A stretch of DNA of 64,000 nt, taken from NCBI GenBank assembly GCA_030148425.1, contig JASBTM010000005.1, positions 1 to 64,000 on the forward strand, in the 5' to 3' direction. The DNA comes from Hyphomicrobium sp. (lineage in GTDB: Bacteria; Pseudomonadota; Alphaproteobacteria; Rhizobiales; Hyphomicrobiaceae). Positions 26,973-34,975 of the stretch are shown piece after piece (the first letter of the stretch is position 1; every line of letters starts with the position of its first letter). The position numbers were made by a program, and so were the translations under genes. The notes under the pieces are model-generated. The model saw only the letters and a program-made list of their open reading frames with translations. It searched no databases and was not told the origin of the DNA.

Positions 26973-29288
26973 CTAGCGAAGCCCAAGGACCAGCACGGCG
27001 CGTCCATCCCGCAACGGCGTTTCGCTTGCGACATCAGGCCGTGGCGGCTCGATGCGCTCGCCCCGTGCCTCCCGGCGCTCGATAGCGCCGGTTCGCGCGA
27101 TGCGGGCGCGTTCGGCCTTTTCGGGACTTGCGCGCATCTCCCAATCGGTCACCAGCGTATCCCGGATGAAGTTGTCCCAGTTGCCGAGCACGGTGAACCG
27201 CTGACGTTCGAAGTCGTGCTCGATGCCGACGGGGGGCGCCGCACGTGTCGAGCACCGCCCGAGGATCGTCTCGCTTCCCTCCGCCTTGTAGCGAAGCTGA
27301 AATGTTGCATCGGCCGGTGGTATGCTGACGGACTTGCCCGCCGCCAACAGATTGTCAGTTTGAAAGTCGCTCGGAAACAGAACCGTACCCACGCCTTCGG
27401 CATCGACACTGATGACAGTCAGATAGCAATCGTGATCGGCCTCGGCTTTCACCGTCACGAGATCGCCTGGGACGGGCCGTGGCTTGTCGAGCCACATGCT
27501 GAGGCCGATCTCCGATTTGACTTCGCGAAGGAAGCCAGCCGAGGCCACCTGCTTCGGTGCGTCGATGCCTTTCAGCAGAGAAAATAGACGTTCGAGTTCG
27601 GGGCGCGACAGCACACCGTGGAGCAAGCGGCGGGACAGCGGCGCGGCGGCGCCTTTGGCGTCAGCCAGCTCGTCGAGGAATGTCTTCCGCTCGAGACCCG
27701 TCTCGCCCAGCGCAACTTCGAAGTCGGCGCCTTCGCGATAGCGACGCGCGAGGCTGGAAATCAGCTCTTCGCCATGAACGGTCAAGCCAAGGTCGACGCC
27801 TGCGGCGTTGGCGGCGGCGCGATAGCGATCGGTGCCGCCGAGCATCAGCAGCGCATTTTCGCTGTCGGTGCCAAAGAGCGGGAGCGCGGCGCGGCGATCG
27901 GCCGGCATCGGCGCTGAGGAGATGTCTAGCGGGCCGGCCGAGCGGAAATTGTCCTTGGCTTCGACCAGTCCGCGCGTGTGGCAGGCGAAGCAGTTGCCGC
28001 CTGCCTTGGTCGTCGGCTCGACGGCGCTGGCCTCGTTGCCGGCGTAGGGCTTTTCTATTCCCGGCAAGACACGATCGATGCGATTGCCGTCGGCGTCGAA
28101 CAGCGCGAACGCGTAAAAGCCGTTGGGCAATTCCAAGAGCGCGCGGATCTGATCGGGCTTGAACGGTAGTCGAGCGCTGGTCGCCGATTTCGGACCTAGG
28201 GGACGTTCGAAAATATTTTGGTCGCCGCTGCTGGTCGCAAAATCATACACCAGCCAGAGCCCCGCCCGGGTTCCCGGATGACGCTCAACCAGGCGATTGC
28301 CGCGCGTGACCGCGCTTTCGGCAATAGCGATCCGGCGCACGGAGCCAACGCGAATATCGGCGTCGATCTTGGTGCCGTTGATCGCGGCGAGAGCAGACAA
28401 CTTCGATGGAAGTCCTAGCAGTTCGTAATAGAGCGGCGTGTCGCCCGCCGCTGCGGCCAGCCAATCGCCGTTGACGATCACAGCCTTGCTGCCCGCCGTC
28501 TTGATGACGTCAGGCGCGACGGCGTGAACGAGCGCGGATGGATAGGCCTTTTCGATCAGCGCCCATCGCTCAGGCGTCCAGCCAAAGTCCGACAGGCGGA
28601 ATGACAGCACAGTGCCCGCGTCATCGAGCGGCGTCAGCTTTACGGGCTCGGCGCCCCACGACAAGCTGTTCATCAGCTTGTTGAGCGCCGCGCCATAGGC
28701 AGTTATCTCGGACGATGTTGCGCAAGCGTTATAGAGGTGGACCAGCGAGACGAAACGCACGTCGCCTGCCCGATCGCGCTCAAGATGCTGCGCGTCGCGC
28801 ATCATTTTGTCGACGTCGGCGGGACGAACCGATCGGCGCGCGGGGCATGTCTGGCTGTCCGGCGACAAATCCTTGATCCAGCGGCGCACGGCCAGGATGT
28901 CATCGGGCTGCGGTTCCGCGGCAACGGCGGAGCCGGTGAAAATATCGAGCGGTGTGTGCCTCGTCTCCAGCACATCGTAGAGGCGAGACGCGTCAGGAAT
29001 GCCGGGCTTCACCAGCACCGGATCGCGAGCCAGTTCATCGACCGCCAAGATGTTGGCGATGCCGCCCGAGGCCAGCGGGAGCTCAAGCTTTCCCGCCTGA
29101 TGACAGCGGGCGCAGTAAGTATCGAAAACACCGTACGCCTTGGCTGCGCGTGGATCGTCGGGCCGCGGAGGTATGACAACGAGGGCGCTTTTCGCCTGTG
29201 CGCCAGCGGCTATCGCGCGACTGCCGATCCAGGCGAAACAGAGCACTCCCAGCAGAAACGCGACTGCAATTACATATCCAAGCTTCAC
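26973..29288 (-). CDS. Large c-type cytochrome/DUF4384 hypothetical protein
   Basis: 771 residues from GTG at 29288 (AGGAC upstream; the frame is open to 29426). An N-terminal membrane anchor (YVIAVAFLLGVLCFAWIG) is followed by a heme c motif CARCH at about residues 59-63 and a second, CFACH, near the middle (GNCFACHTRGLVEAKD). The C-terminal part (KSEIGLSMWLDKPRPVPGDLVTVKAEADHDCYLTVISVD) is a DUF4384 domain. Between the hemes is a long stretch without a known domain. It is probably an anchored periplasmic di-heme protein. Not in an obvious operon. Confidence 0.8.
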   Translation of the reverse strand: MKLGYVIAVAFLLGVLCFAWIGSRAIAAGAQAKSALVVIPPRPDDPRAAKAYGVFDTYCARCHQAGKLELPLASGGIANILAVDELARDPVLVKPGIPDASRLYDVLETRHTPLDIFTGSAVAAEPQPDDILAVRRWIKDLSPDSQTCPARRSVRPADVDKMMRDAQHLERDRAGDVRFVSLVHLYNACATSSEITAYGAALNKLMNSLSWGAEPVKLTPLDDAGTVLSFRLSDFGWTPERWALIEKAYPSALVHAVAPDVIKTAGSKAVIVNGDWLAAAAGDTPLYYELLGLPSKLSALAAINGTKIDADIRVGSVRRIAIAESAVTRGNRLVERHPGTRAGLWLVYDFATSSGDQNIFERPLGPKSATSARLPFKPDQIRALLELPNGFYAFALFDADGNRIDRVLPGIEKPYAGNEASAVEPTTKAGGNCFACHTRGLVEAKDNFRSAGPLDISSAPMPADRRAALPLFGTDSENALLMLGGTDRYRAAANAAGVDLGLTVHGEELISSLARRYREGADFEVALGETGLERKTFLDELADAKGAAAPLSRRLLHGVLSRPELERLFSLLKGIDAPKQVASAGFLREVKSEIGLSMWLDKPRPVPGDLVTVKAEADHDCYLTVISVDAEGVGTVLFPSDFQTDNLLAAGKSVSIPPADATFQLRYKAEGSETILGRCSTRAAPPVGIEHDFERQRFTVLGNWDNFIRDTLVTDWEMRASPEKAERARIARTGAIERREARGERIEPPRPDVASETPLRDGRAVLVLGLR

Positions 29289-29543
29289 GTCTTCACTCGT
29301 CCTACCCGTCGCATCGGACGCTTCCTCTAGGACAAGGCCGCGGCATGATGTTGGCCGTATTACCCGCGCTTCGCGTCCGGAGAAAAATTCTGTTTTGGCA
29401 CGCTTATTAACGTCTCGTTCGGACACGTAAACAGTTCGTTAAATCCAGCGTTTAGCGATTAGTCATCATGGGAAATCGAATTCGACCGAGACGCAAAACT
29501 CGGTTACAAGAAACTTACTTCAACCTTGAACACGGGTCGTCCC

Positions 29544-29723
29544 ATGGACCTCAAGGCAGTTAGTGATCAGAATTCCCGGATTGACGTTTTAACGCGCGCG
29601 CTTATGGCGGTCTGCTTCCTGGCAACTGGAACACTGCTGATCGGAACCCTGGCGTTCGATGAAATGAACCACCCTTCATCCGATCTGGTCTTTTCCCTCG
29701 CGAGCAAGTTGTCCTCGAAATAA
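29544..29723 (+). CDS. Small membrane protein
   Basis: 59 residues from ATG 29544 (MDLKAVSDQNSRIDVLTRALM), no family recognised. One hydrophobic segment (ALMAVCFLATGTLLIGTLAF) then a short polar tail. The ribosome binding site is poor, but a hairpin terminator lies after the stop, supporting a transcript that ends here. Moderately sure that it is a gene. Confidence 0.45.
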   Translation: MDLKAVSDQNSRIDVLTRALMAVCFLATGTLLIGTLAFDEMNHPSSDLVFSLASKLSSK

Positions 29724-29777
29724 CGGCCACTCTCTTCGATTTCGACCCCACTCCCCGATCCATCCAGTCCAAAACCT

Positions 29778-29812
29778 TAGGCCCTCCGCGAAAGCGCAGG
29801 GCCTACTTCTTT
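29778..29812. terminator. Bidirectional terminator between convergent genes
   Basis: A 12-bp stem with one mismatch (TAGGCCCTCCGC at 29778-29789 and GCGCAGGGCCTA at 29794-29805) with a GAAA loop. On the plus strand it is followed by CTTCTTTT, and on the minus strand by AGGTTTTGG, so it can serve both the small membrane protein gene and ilvA. Confidence 0.8.
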
Positions 29813-29823
29813 TGCGGACAGGC

Positions 29824-31083
29824 TTATGGAGCCCCAGCGCCCGTCGCGCTTTTCACCATCACGACGTAGCCGGCTTGTTTCAGGCCGGCGACAACCTGAT
29901 CGAGATGAACGCGGTCGCGCGTCTCGATGACGAGATGCAGCTCCGTTCCCTTCGCTGGAACATCGGTGAAAACACGCTGGTGATAGACCTCGACGATATT
30001 GGCGCCGACGCTGCCGATTACACCGGAGACCTTTGCGAGCTGTCCCGGCCGGTCCGGAAGATCGATGGCGAGACGTGACAGGCGGCCGTCTCTCGCGAGT
30101 TCGCGCGTCAACACGCTTGCCAGCAGCCGCGTATCGATGTTGCCGCCGCACAGAACGAGACCGATCTTGCGGCCCTTGTAGAGACGGTTTGCACCGATCA
30201 ATGCCGCGAGCCCTGCCGCACCTGCGCCTTCGACCACCGTCTTCTCGATGGTGATCAGAAGAGATACCGCACGTTCGAGGTCAGCCTCCGATACCAGCAA
30301 AATATCGTCGACGAGCGCTTCGATAATTTCCTGCGTCAGGGTTCCGGGCGTCTTCACGGCGATGCCTTCCGCGAGCGTGTCGCCGCCGACCGGCAGCGAC
30401 GACTTCTTCACGGCATTAAGCATCGAGGGATAAAGCTGTGCCTCGACGCCGATGACCTTGATCTTCGGATTAATCGCCTTGGCGGCGATTGCCATTCCAG
30501 AGATAAGACCGCCGCCGCCGATGGGCACGATCAAGACTTCAAGCTCGGGTGCGACTGCGAGCATCTCGGCGGCCACGGTCCCCTGCCCTGCGATCACCGC
30601 CGGGTCGTTGAACGGGTGGACAAACGTCATGCCTCGCTCCTCGCCGTAGGCGACGGCGAAGGCATATGCTTCTTCGAGCGTCTGGCCGTCGAGAATGACA
30701 TGGGCGCCGTGGCTGCGCGTATTCTCGACCTTGATCGTGGGCGTCGAGGCCGGCATCACGATTGTCGCAGGAATGCCGAGACGGTGAGCGTGATAGGCAA
30801 CGCCCTGGGCATGGTTCCCCGCCGACATCGCGATTACGCCCGCTTGGCGCTCCGCGTCAGAAAGCGTCAGGAGCTTGTTGAGGGCGCCGCGTTCCTTGTA
30901 GGAAGCGGTGAACTGCAGATTTTCGAACTTCAGCCACACATCGGCGTTGAGAAGTGCGCTCAGCGTGCGGCTGGGCTCGAAGCGCGTGGGAATCACGGCA
31001 CCGCGAATGGCCTCAGCCGCACGGAGGACGTCGCCATAGGTTACGGGAAGCTGATGAGATGAAAGTGTGGCCAATTTTGTCAT
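29824..31083 (-). CDS. ilvA: Threonine ammonia-lyase (threonine dehydratase)
   Basis: PLP enzyme that deaminates threonine to 2-oxobutyrate, the entry to isoleucine synthesis. 419 residues, the single-ACT-domain form. The PLP lysine is in TASYKERGALNKLL, the phosphate-binding loop is GGGGLISGMA, and a C-terminal ACT domain occupies about the last 80 residues (RLAIDLPDRPGQLAKVSGVI). The ATG at 31083 (MTKLATLSS) is chosen over the frame start at 31122. The name covers both biosynthetic and catabolic forms; this length is shared by catabolic-type and some biosynthetic enzymes, so the pathway assignment is an inference. Confidence 0.93.
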   Translation of the reverse strand: MTKLATLSSHQLPVTYGDVLRAAEAIRGAVIPTRFEPSRTLSALLNADVWLKFENLQFTASYKERGALNKLLTLSDAERQAGVIAMSAGNHAQGVAYHAHRLGIPATIVMPASTPTIKVENTRSHGAHVILDGQTLEEAYAFAVAYGEERGMTFVHPFNDPAVIAGQGTVAAEMLAVAPELEVLIVPIGGGGLISGMAIAAKAINPKIKVIGVEAQLYPSMLNAVKKSSLPVGGDTLAEGIAVKTPGTLTQEIIEALVDDILLVSEADLERAVSLLITIEKTVVEGAGAAGLAALIGANRLYKGRKIGLVLCGGNIDTRLLASVLTRELARDGRLSRLAIDLPDRPGQLAKVSGVIGSVGANIVEVYHQRVFTDVPAKGTELHLVIETRDRVHLDQVVAGLKQAGYVVMVKSATGAGAP

Positions 31084-31252
31084 TATCGTCCGGCAGGTTT
31101 GATCGCGCCGCCACCTTAGCATATTGCTTCGATTGTCCGGCGGAGGCTCACGCGCGGCGCGCCACCGCGTTCAGGCTTCGCTCAGGTCTTGGCTTTTATC
31201 GGCCGGCGACGCAAGAAGCTTCGCCATTGAATTAACGGCCCGGAGAACGAGG

Positions 31253-31975
31253 ATGGACCGTCTGTCCCTTAAGCTGGCACTCGTACTCGCAGTGCTGTTC
31301 GAAGTTGCGGCAACGCCTTCGAACGCGCAGCAGTTCGAGTACACGCCTTACAGAGGGGCCAACAATACCGGCCAACCTGCCGATCCGCCGCCTGACAACT
31401 ATACGCCGACCCATCCGGGCGGACCGACCTCAGGTGCGGCTTTGGGCAACGCGACGGCTCCCGCGTATCAGGGCGGAGCGCGCCAGAACACAAACTCCGG
31501 CGGCCCACGCGGTACTGGCGATGACGGATCCGGAGATGCCTACTCGCCTTCGGGGGGCGGATATTCCGCTCCGGGCGGCTCATACTCTCCATCGGAAGAC
31601 GTCTACTCACCGTCGCGCGGCGGAGGCGAAACGCGGCCGCCGCCATCGTCGATGCCGCCTCGTGGCGTCGGGGGGCCTCCGCCCGCTGACTTCGACGGAC
31701 GAAGCCTGCCGCGCATCGAAGCCCAGGCGGCCGCACCGGGCGGCGGCATCCCCTATTCCGTCCTCGAACACGACGCCCGCCGTGCCGCGATCCAGGGCTG
31801 GAGCAGCAAGGTGGCAGGACGTTATGGTCCGGAATTTTCGCGCTGGCGCGTCGCCGCGGGCAAGCGTGTCGAGTGTCGCCCTGACCGACGCGACGGCATC
31901 GTCTGCACGGCAAGCGCTCAACCCGTGCGCGGATTTGACCGTGACGGCCCAGGACCAGGCGACAGCCGCGATTAA
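31253..31975 (+). CDS. Secreted Pro/Gly-rich hypothetical protein
   Basis: 240 residues, no family recognised. A signal peptide ends at PSNAQQ. Then comes a low-complexity Gly/Pro/Ser/Tyr-rich linker (for example SPSGGGYSAPGGSYSPSEDV) of about 120 residues, and a compact C-terminal domain (SVLEHDARRAAIQGWSSKVAGRYGPEFSRW) with two cysteines. GGAG lies 8 bases before the ATG. The linker is typical of surface or periplasmic spacers; the C-terminal module is similar to short periplasmic domains of unknown function, but I do not name a family. Confidence 0.7.
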   Translation: MDRLSLKLALVLAVLFEVAATPSNAQQFEYTPYRGANNTGQPADPPPDNYTPTHPGGPTSGAALGNATAPAYQGGARQNTNSGGPRGTGDDGSGDAYSPSGGGYSAPGGSYSPSEDVYSPSRGGGETRPPPSSMPPRGVGGPPPADFDGRSLPRIEAQAAAPGGGIPYSVLEHDARRAAIQGWSSKVAGRYGPEFSRWRVAAGKRVECRPDRRDGIVCTASAQPVRGFDRDGPGPGDSRD

Positions 31976-32100
31976 TCGCGGCTTGCTCCTCTTCGCCTCC
32001 TAGCCCGCCGCGACAATGCCTGTTGATCCCGGCGTCGCTTTTTGCGATCTGCCGCAGCGGCCGGACGATGTGCCCGGCAACGCAACCGGGAATCAGCGAA

Positions 32101-32982
32101 ATGGCGAAGGTGGCTTGGCTGGGTTTGGGTGTCATGGGCTATCCCATGGCTGGCCACTTGAATGTTCGCGGCGGACACGACGTCGTCGTCTACAATCGCA
32201 CGGCCGCCAAGGCCGGGAAGTGGCAGCAGGAATTCGGCGGCGCGACCGCGGCGACGCCTGCTGAAGCGGCGCGCGGCTGCGACGTGGTTTTCGCGTGCGT
32301 CGGCAATGACGACGACCTCAGAAGCGTAACCACAGGCCCTGACGGCGCCTTTCAGTCGATGGCAGCCGGCACTGTCTTTGTCGATCACACGACGGCATCC
32401 GCAAAGGTCGCGCGCGAGCTCGCCGCCGAAGCCAATCAACTCGGCTTCAAGTTCCTCGACTGTCCTGTATCCGGTGGACAAGCGGGCGCCGAGAACGGCG
32501 TGCTGACGGTCATGGCAGGCGGTGATGAAGCTGCCTTCAATTCAGCCGAACCGCTTATCAAATGCTTTGCGCGCGCCATTCGGCTCATGGGCCCGTCCGG
32601 TTCGGGGCAGCTCGCGAAGATGTGCAATCAGATCGCCATCGCCGGTCTCGTCCAAGGTCTCGCGGAATCGATCCATTTCGCGGAATGCGCAGGACTCGAC
32701 GTCGCTGCACTCATCGAGACGATCTCGAAAGGCGCGGCCCAGTCCTGGCAGATGGAAAACCGTTGGAAGTCGATGCACGAACGCAAGTTCGACTTCGGCT
32801 TTGCCGTCGATTGGATGCGTAAGGATCTCTCGATTTGCTTCGACGAGGCCGCGTCGAACGGCGCCGACCTAACTGTTGCCCGGCAGGTTGATCGCTTCTA
32901 CGGCGACGTGCAGGCACTCGGCGGCAATCGCTGGGATACGTCCAGCCTGATCGCCCGCCTCAAGCCCAAGGACGCAGGCTAA
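32101..32982 (+). CDS. 3-hydroxyisobutyrate dehydrogenase-like oxidoreductase
   Basis: 293 residues. NAD-binding Rossmann motif WLGLGVMGYPMAGHL at the N-terminus; DCPVSGGQAGAENGVLTVMAGG is the substrate-binding block; the catalytic Lys is in GSGQLAKMCNQI. These are the family features of beta-hydroxyacid dehydrogenases, which act in valine catabolism, tartronate semialdehyde reduction or related steps. Specific substrate unknown. The frame is open to 32023, but MAKVAWLG is the family start. Adjacent to an Lrp regulator on the opposite strand. Confidence 0.92.
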   Translation: MAKVAWLGLGVMGYPMAGHLNVRGGHDVVVYNRTAAKAGKWQQEFGGATAATPAEAARGCDVVFACVGNDDDLRSVTTGPDGAFQSMAAGTVFVDHTTASAKVARELAAEANQLGFKFLDCPVSGGQAGAENGVLTVMAGGDEAAFNSAEPLIKCFARAIRLMGPSGSGQLAKMCNQIAIAGLVQGLAESIHFAECAGLDVAALIETISKGAAQSWQMENRWKSMHERKFDFGFAVDWMRKDLSICFDEAASNGADLTVARQVDRFYGDVQALGGNRWDTSSLIARLKPKDAG

Positions 32983-33015
32983 CAACGCCATCCCAGATAG
33001 GCGTCTCGTTGCCGA

Positions 33016-33519
33016 TTAGGCTTCGGCGGCGCGTTCGCTTCGTCCGGATTTGTCGGTGATGGCAAACTGGAGCGGCAGCGCCGTCGTATACTTGATCTGC
33101 TCCATCGCGAAGGCCGATGAAACCTTGGCGATGTCGACGCGGGAAATGAGCTTTTTATAAAACGCGTCGTAAGCAGCGATGTCCGGCACCGCAACGCGTA
33201 GCAGATAATCGATCTCGCCCGACATGCGGTAGAATTCGACGACCTCGGGAAACTCCGCGACTGCGGCGTGGAATTTCTCGAGCCAGTTGAGCGAGTGCTT
33301 GTCCGTCTTGATCGAGACGAACACCATCACACCGGCATTGACCTGCTGAGCGTCGAGGATCGCGACGCGGCGCTGAATGACGCCCGACTCTTCGAGCTTC
33401 TGCACCCGCCGCCAGCACGGAGTGGTCGACAGTCCCACCTCCTTGCCAATATCGGCCACCGGCCGCGTGCAATCTTGCTGCAGGATGCGCAGAATTTTGA
33501 CGTCCATTTCGTCGAGCAT
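33016..33519 (-). CDS. Lrp/AsnC-family transcriptional regulator
   Basis: 167 residues. An N-terminal winged helix-turn-helix (MLDEMDVKILRILQQDCTRPVADIGKEVGLSTTPCWRRVQKLEESGVI) and a C-terminal RAM/ACT-like ligand-binding domain (MSGEIDYLLRVAVPDIAAYDAFYKKLISRVDIAKVSSAFAMEQIKYTTALPL). Such regulators sense amino acids. A near-consensus promoter lies 55 bases upstream in an AT-rich stretch, where autoregulation is common in the family. Convergent with the dehydrogenase gene. Confidence 0.94.
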   Translation of the reverse strand: MLDEMDVKILRILQQDCTRPVADIGKEVGLSTTPCWRRVQKLEESGVIQRRVAILDAQQVNAGVMVFVSIKTDKHSLNWLEKFHAAVAEFPEVVEFYRMSGEIDYLLRVAVPDIAAYDAFYKKLISRVDIAKVSSAFAMEQIKYTTALPLQFAITDKSGRSERAAEA

Positions 33520-33573
33520 GCGGACAGCATCCTTGGGCGGGAAGTAAATTTTAGATCATTTCCATTTTTTAGA

Positions 33574-33602
33574 ATTATTGTGCCAAAACATAGCGATGTC
33601 AA
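33574..33602 (-). promoter_or_regulatory. Promoter of Lrp-family gene
   Basis: On the minus strand TTGACA (33602-33597), a 17-base spacer and AATAAT (33579-33574), five of six matches to the -10 consensus. The transcript would start near 33567. The region 33540-33650 is markedly AT-rich compared with the rest of the window and carries two TTTTAGA repeats near 33548 and 33567, possible Lrp contact sites. Confidence 0.75.
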
Positions 33603-33650
33603 CGCGAAATGAGGCAATATTTTCTAATTTTCCCAACTAAGGCGTCTAAC

Positions 33651-34262
33651 TCACGCTTTCGCGCTCGGACGAGCGGAGACATCCCGGTGCCAGCGGCTTA
33701 CGTTTGCGAATGCGTCCGGCTTGCCGAGACGCGCCGGTCTCATGAAGTCAACGGCGACGAGGGCCGTGATGTCCGCGACGGAGAAGGCGTCTCCCGCAAT
33801 GAAGGGGCTTGCGCGCAAGCGTTCGTCGAGGCGGCCCAATTCGAAGGCGACCTTCTCTTTGTTGACCTCACCCCACGCAGGGACTTGCGGCACCTCGAGA
33901 TGCGCCATCTTCGGATGGAGATGACGGAAGACCGTGAACACCGCACTCCACAATCCGAACTCTACGCGCCTGTTCCACATCTCGACCTCGGCCTTGCCGA
34001 TAGGCCCGACGCCGAACAAAGGCGGTTCCGGCGAAATCTCCTCGAAATAGCGGCAGATCGCGATGGTTTCGGAAATCGCCCGTCCGTCGTCGAGCACCAG
34101 CACAGGCACGCGATGCCAAGGATTGAGCGTTGCGAACGCTCCGTGCTTAAGATCGTCCGTCATCATATCGCGTTCTTCGCGGCGGACGACGATGCCCTTC
34201 TCAGCGAGGAAGATGTTGACCCGTCGCGGGCTTGGCGCTGCATGCGTTTCGATGATGTACAT
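33651..34262 (-). CDS. Glutathione S-transferase family protein
   Basis: 203 residues from ATG 34262 (MYIIETHAAPSPRRVNIFLAEKG), with GAGG 8 bases upstream. The thioredoxin-like N-terminal domain has NPWHRVPVLVLDDGRAISETIAICRYF (cis-Pro and the Ser/Thr pair that bind glutathione), followed by a helical domain with SVADITALVAVDF. Near YghU/beta-type GSTs by length. Substrate unknown. Its start overlaps the end of the nuclease gene, so the two are co-transcribed. Confidence 0.9.
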   Translation of the reverse strand: MYIIETHAAPSPRRVNIFLAEKGIVVRREERDMMTDDLKHGAFATLNPWHRVPVLVLDDGRAISETIAICRYFEEISPEPPLFGVGPIGKAEVEMWNRRVEFGLWSAVFTVFRHLHPKMAHLEVPQVPAWGEVNKEKVAFELGRLDERLRASPFIAGDAFSVADITALVAVDFMRPARLGKPDAFANVSRWHRDVSARPSAKA

Positions 34263-34270
34263 GGGCGACC

Positions 34271-34858
34271 TCACCTTCCCGCGCCGGACGCACGACCTGC
34301 GCGCCAGTCACGAGGCTGTTCGAACTCTCCTGACCACAGTCCCGCCTTTAGCGACCGCGCCGCGGCTTGCTCGCTCGCGTAGCCGCCGTAAGCGACCGCC
34401 ATGCCCGAGGCGACCATATGGGCATTGAGATCGCGGCCGCCCGCACGGCATTTCCCAAGCATCCGGCCGTAAACATCGCGCTCGCTGATAGCGCAGACAA
34501 CGTCGTCGCCGCCGATGGTTCGAACAAGCTCGTCGCGGGCCTCGGCGCCGCACTTCCAGGCGACGCCGTTGCGGGTGCAGTCCTGCTTCCATTCCGGCGC
34601 GTCAATGCCTTTCAAGCGAACCTCGCTGCCGCCGACCCACAGGCTGTCTCCGTCAATGGGATCTCCGCGACCGGAGATCGTGGGAGGAAACGGGTCGTTC
34701 TGTGCGGGCGTCCGCCAAAAGCCGCCGTGATGCCTGCCGAAAATGAGGAGGATAGCGGAGAAGGTTAATATCAGCGCGAGCTTTATGTACGACGCCCGGC
34801 TTCTCCGCCTCCATCGTTTCGCCCTCGCCGGATTCCAGCGCTTTTTTCTGGGTTGCAT
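34271..34858 (-). CDS. Thermonuclease (SNase-like) family protein
   Basis: 195 residues. A short basic N-terminus and one membrane helix (LALILTFSAILLIFG) anchor a staphylococcal-nuclease-like domain: DGDSLWVGGSEVRLKGIDAPEWKQDC, then RTIGGDDVVCAISERDVYGRMLGKC. The Arg-Asp-Tyr-Gly-Arg pattern and Asp/Glu residues agree with the active site of the family. Probably an envelope-bound nuclease. It ends 9 bases before the GST start. Confidence 0.9.
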   Translation of the reverse strand: MQPRKKRWNPARAKRWRRRSRASYIKLALILTFSAILLIFGRHHGGFWRTPAQNDPFPPTISGRGDPIDGDSLWVGGSEVRLKGIDAPEWKQDCTRNGVAWKCGAEARDELVRTIGGDDVVCAISERDVYGRMLGKCRAGGRDLNAHMVASGMAVAYGGYASEQAAARSLKAGLWSGEFEQPRDWRAGRASGAGR

Positions 34859-34975
34859 CGGCCCGTTCTCACCTAACGGAGGAAGCGCTTAAGGCTTGCT
34901 TTAACGAATTGACGCCAATTTACCAGCTGCGCGCGGCCTGATGCCCCTGCGCTTCATTGGACGTTTAAACCCGGT

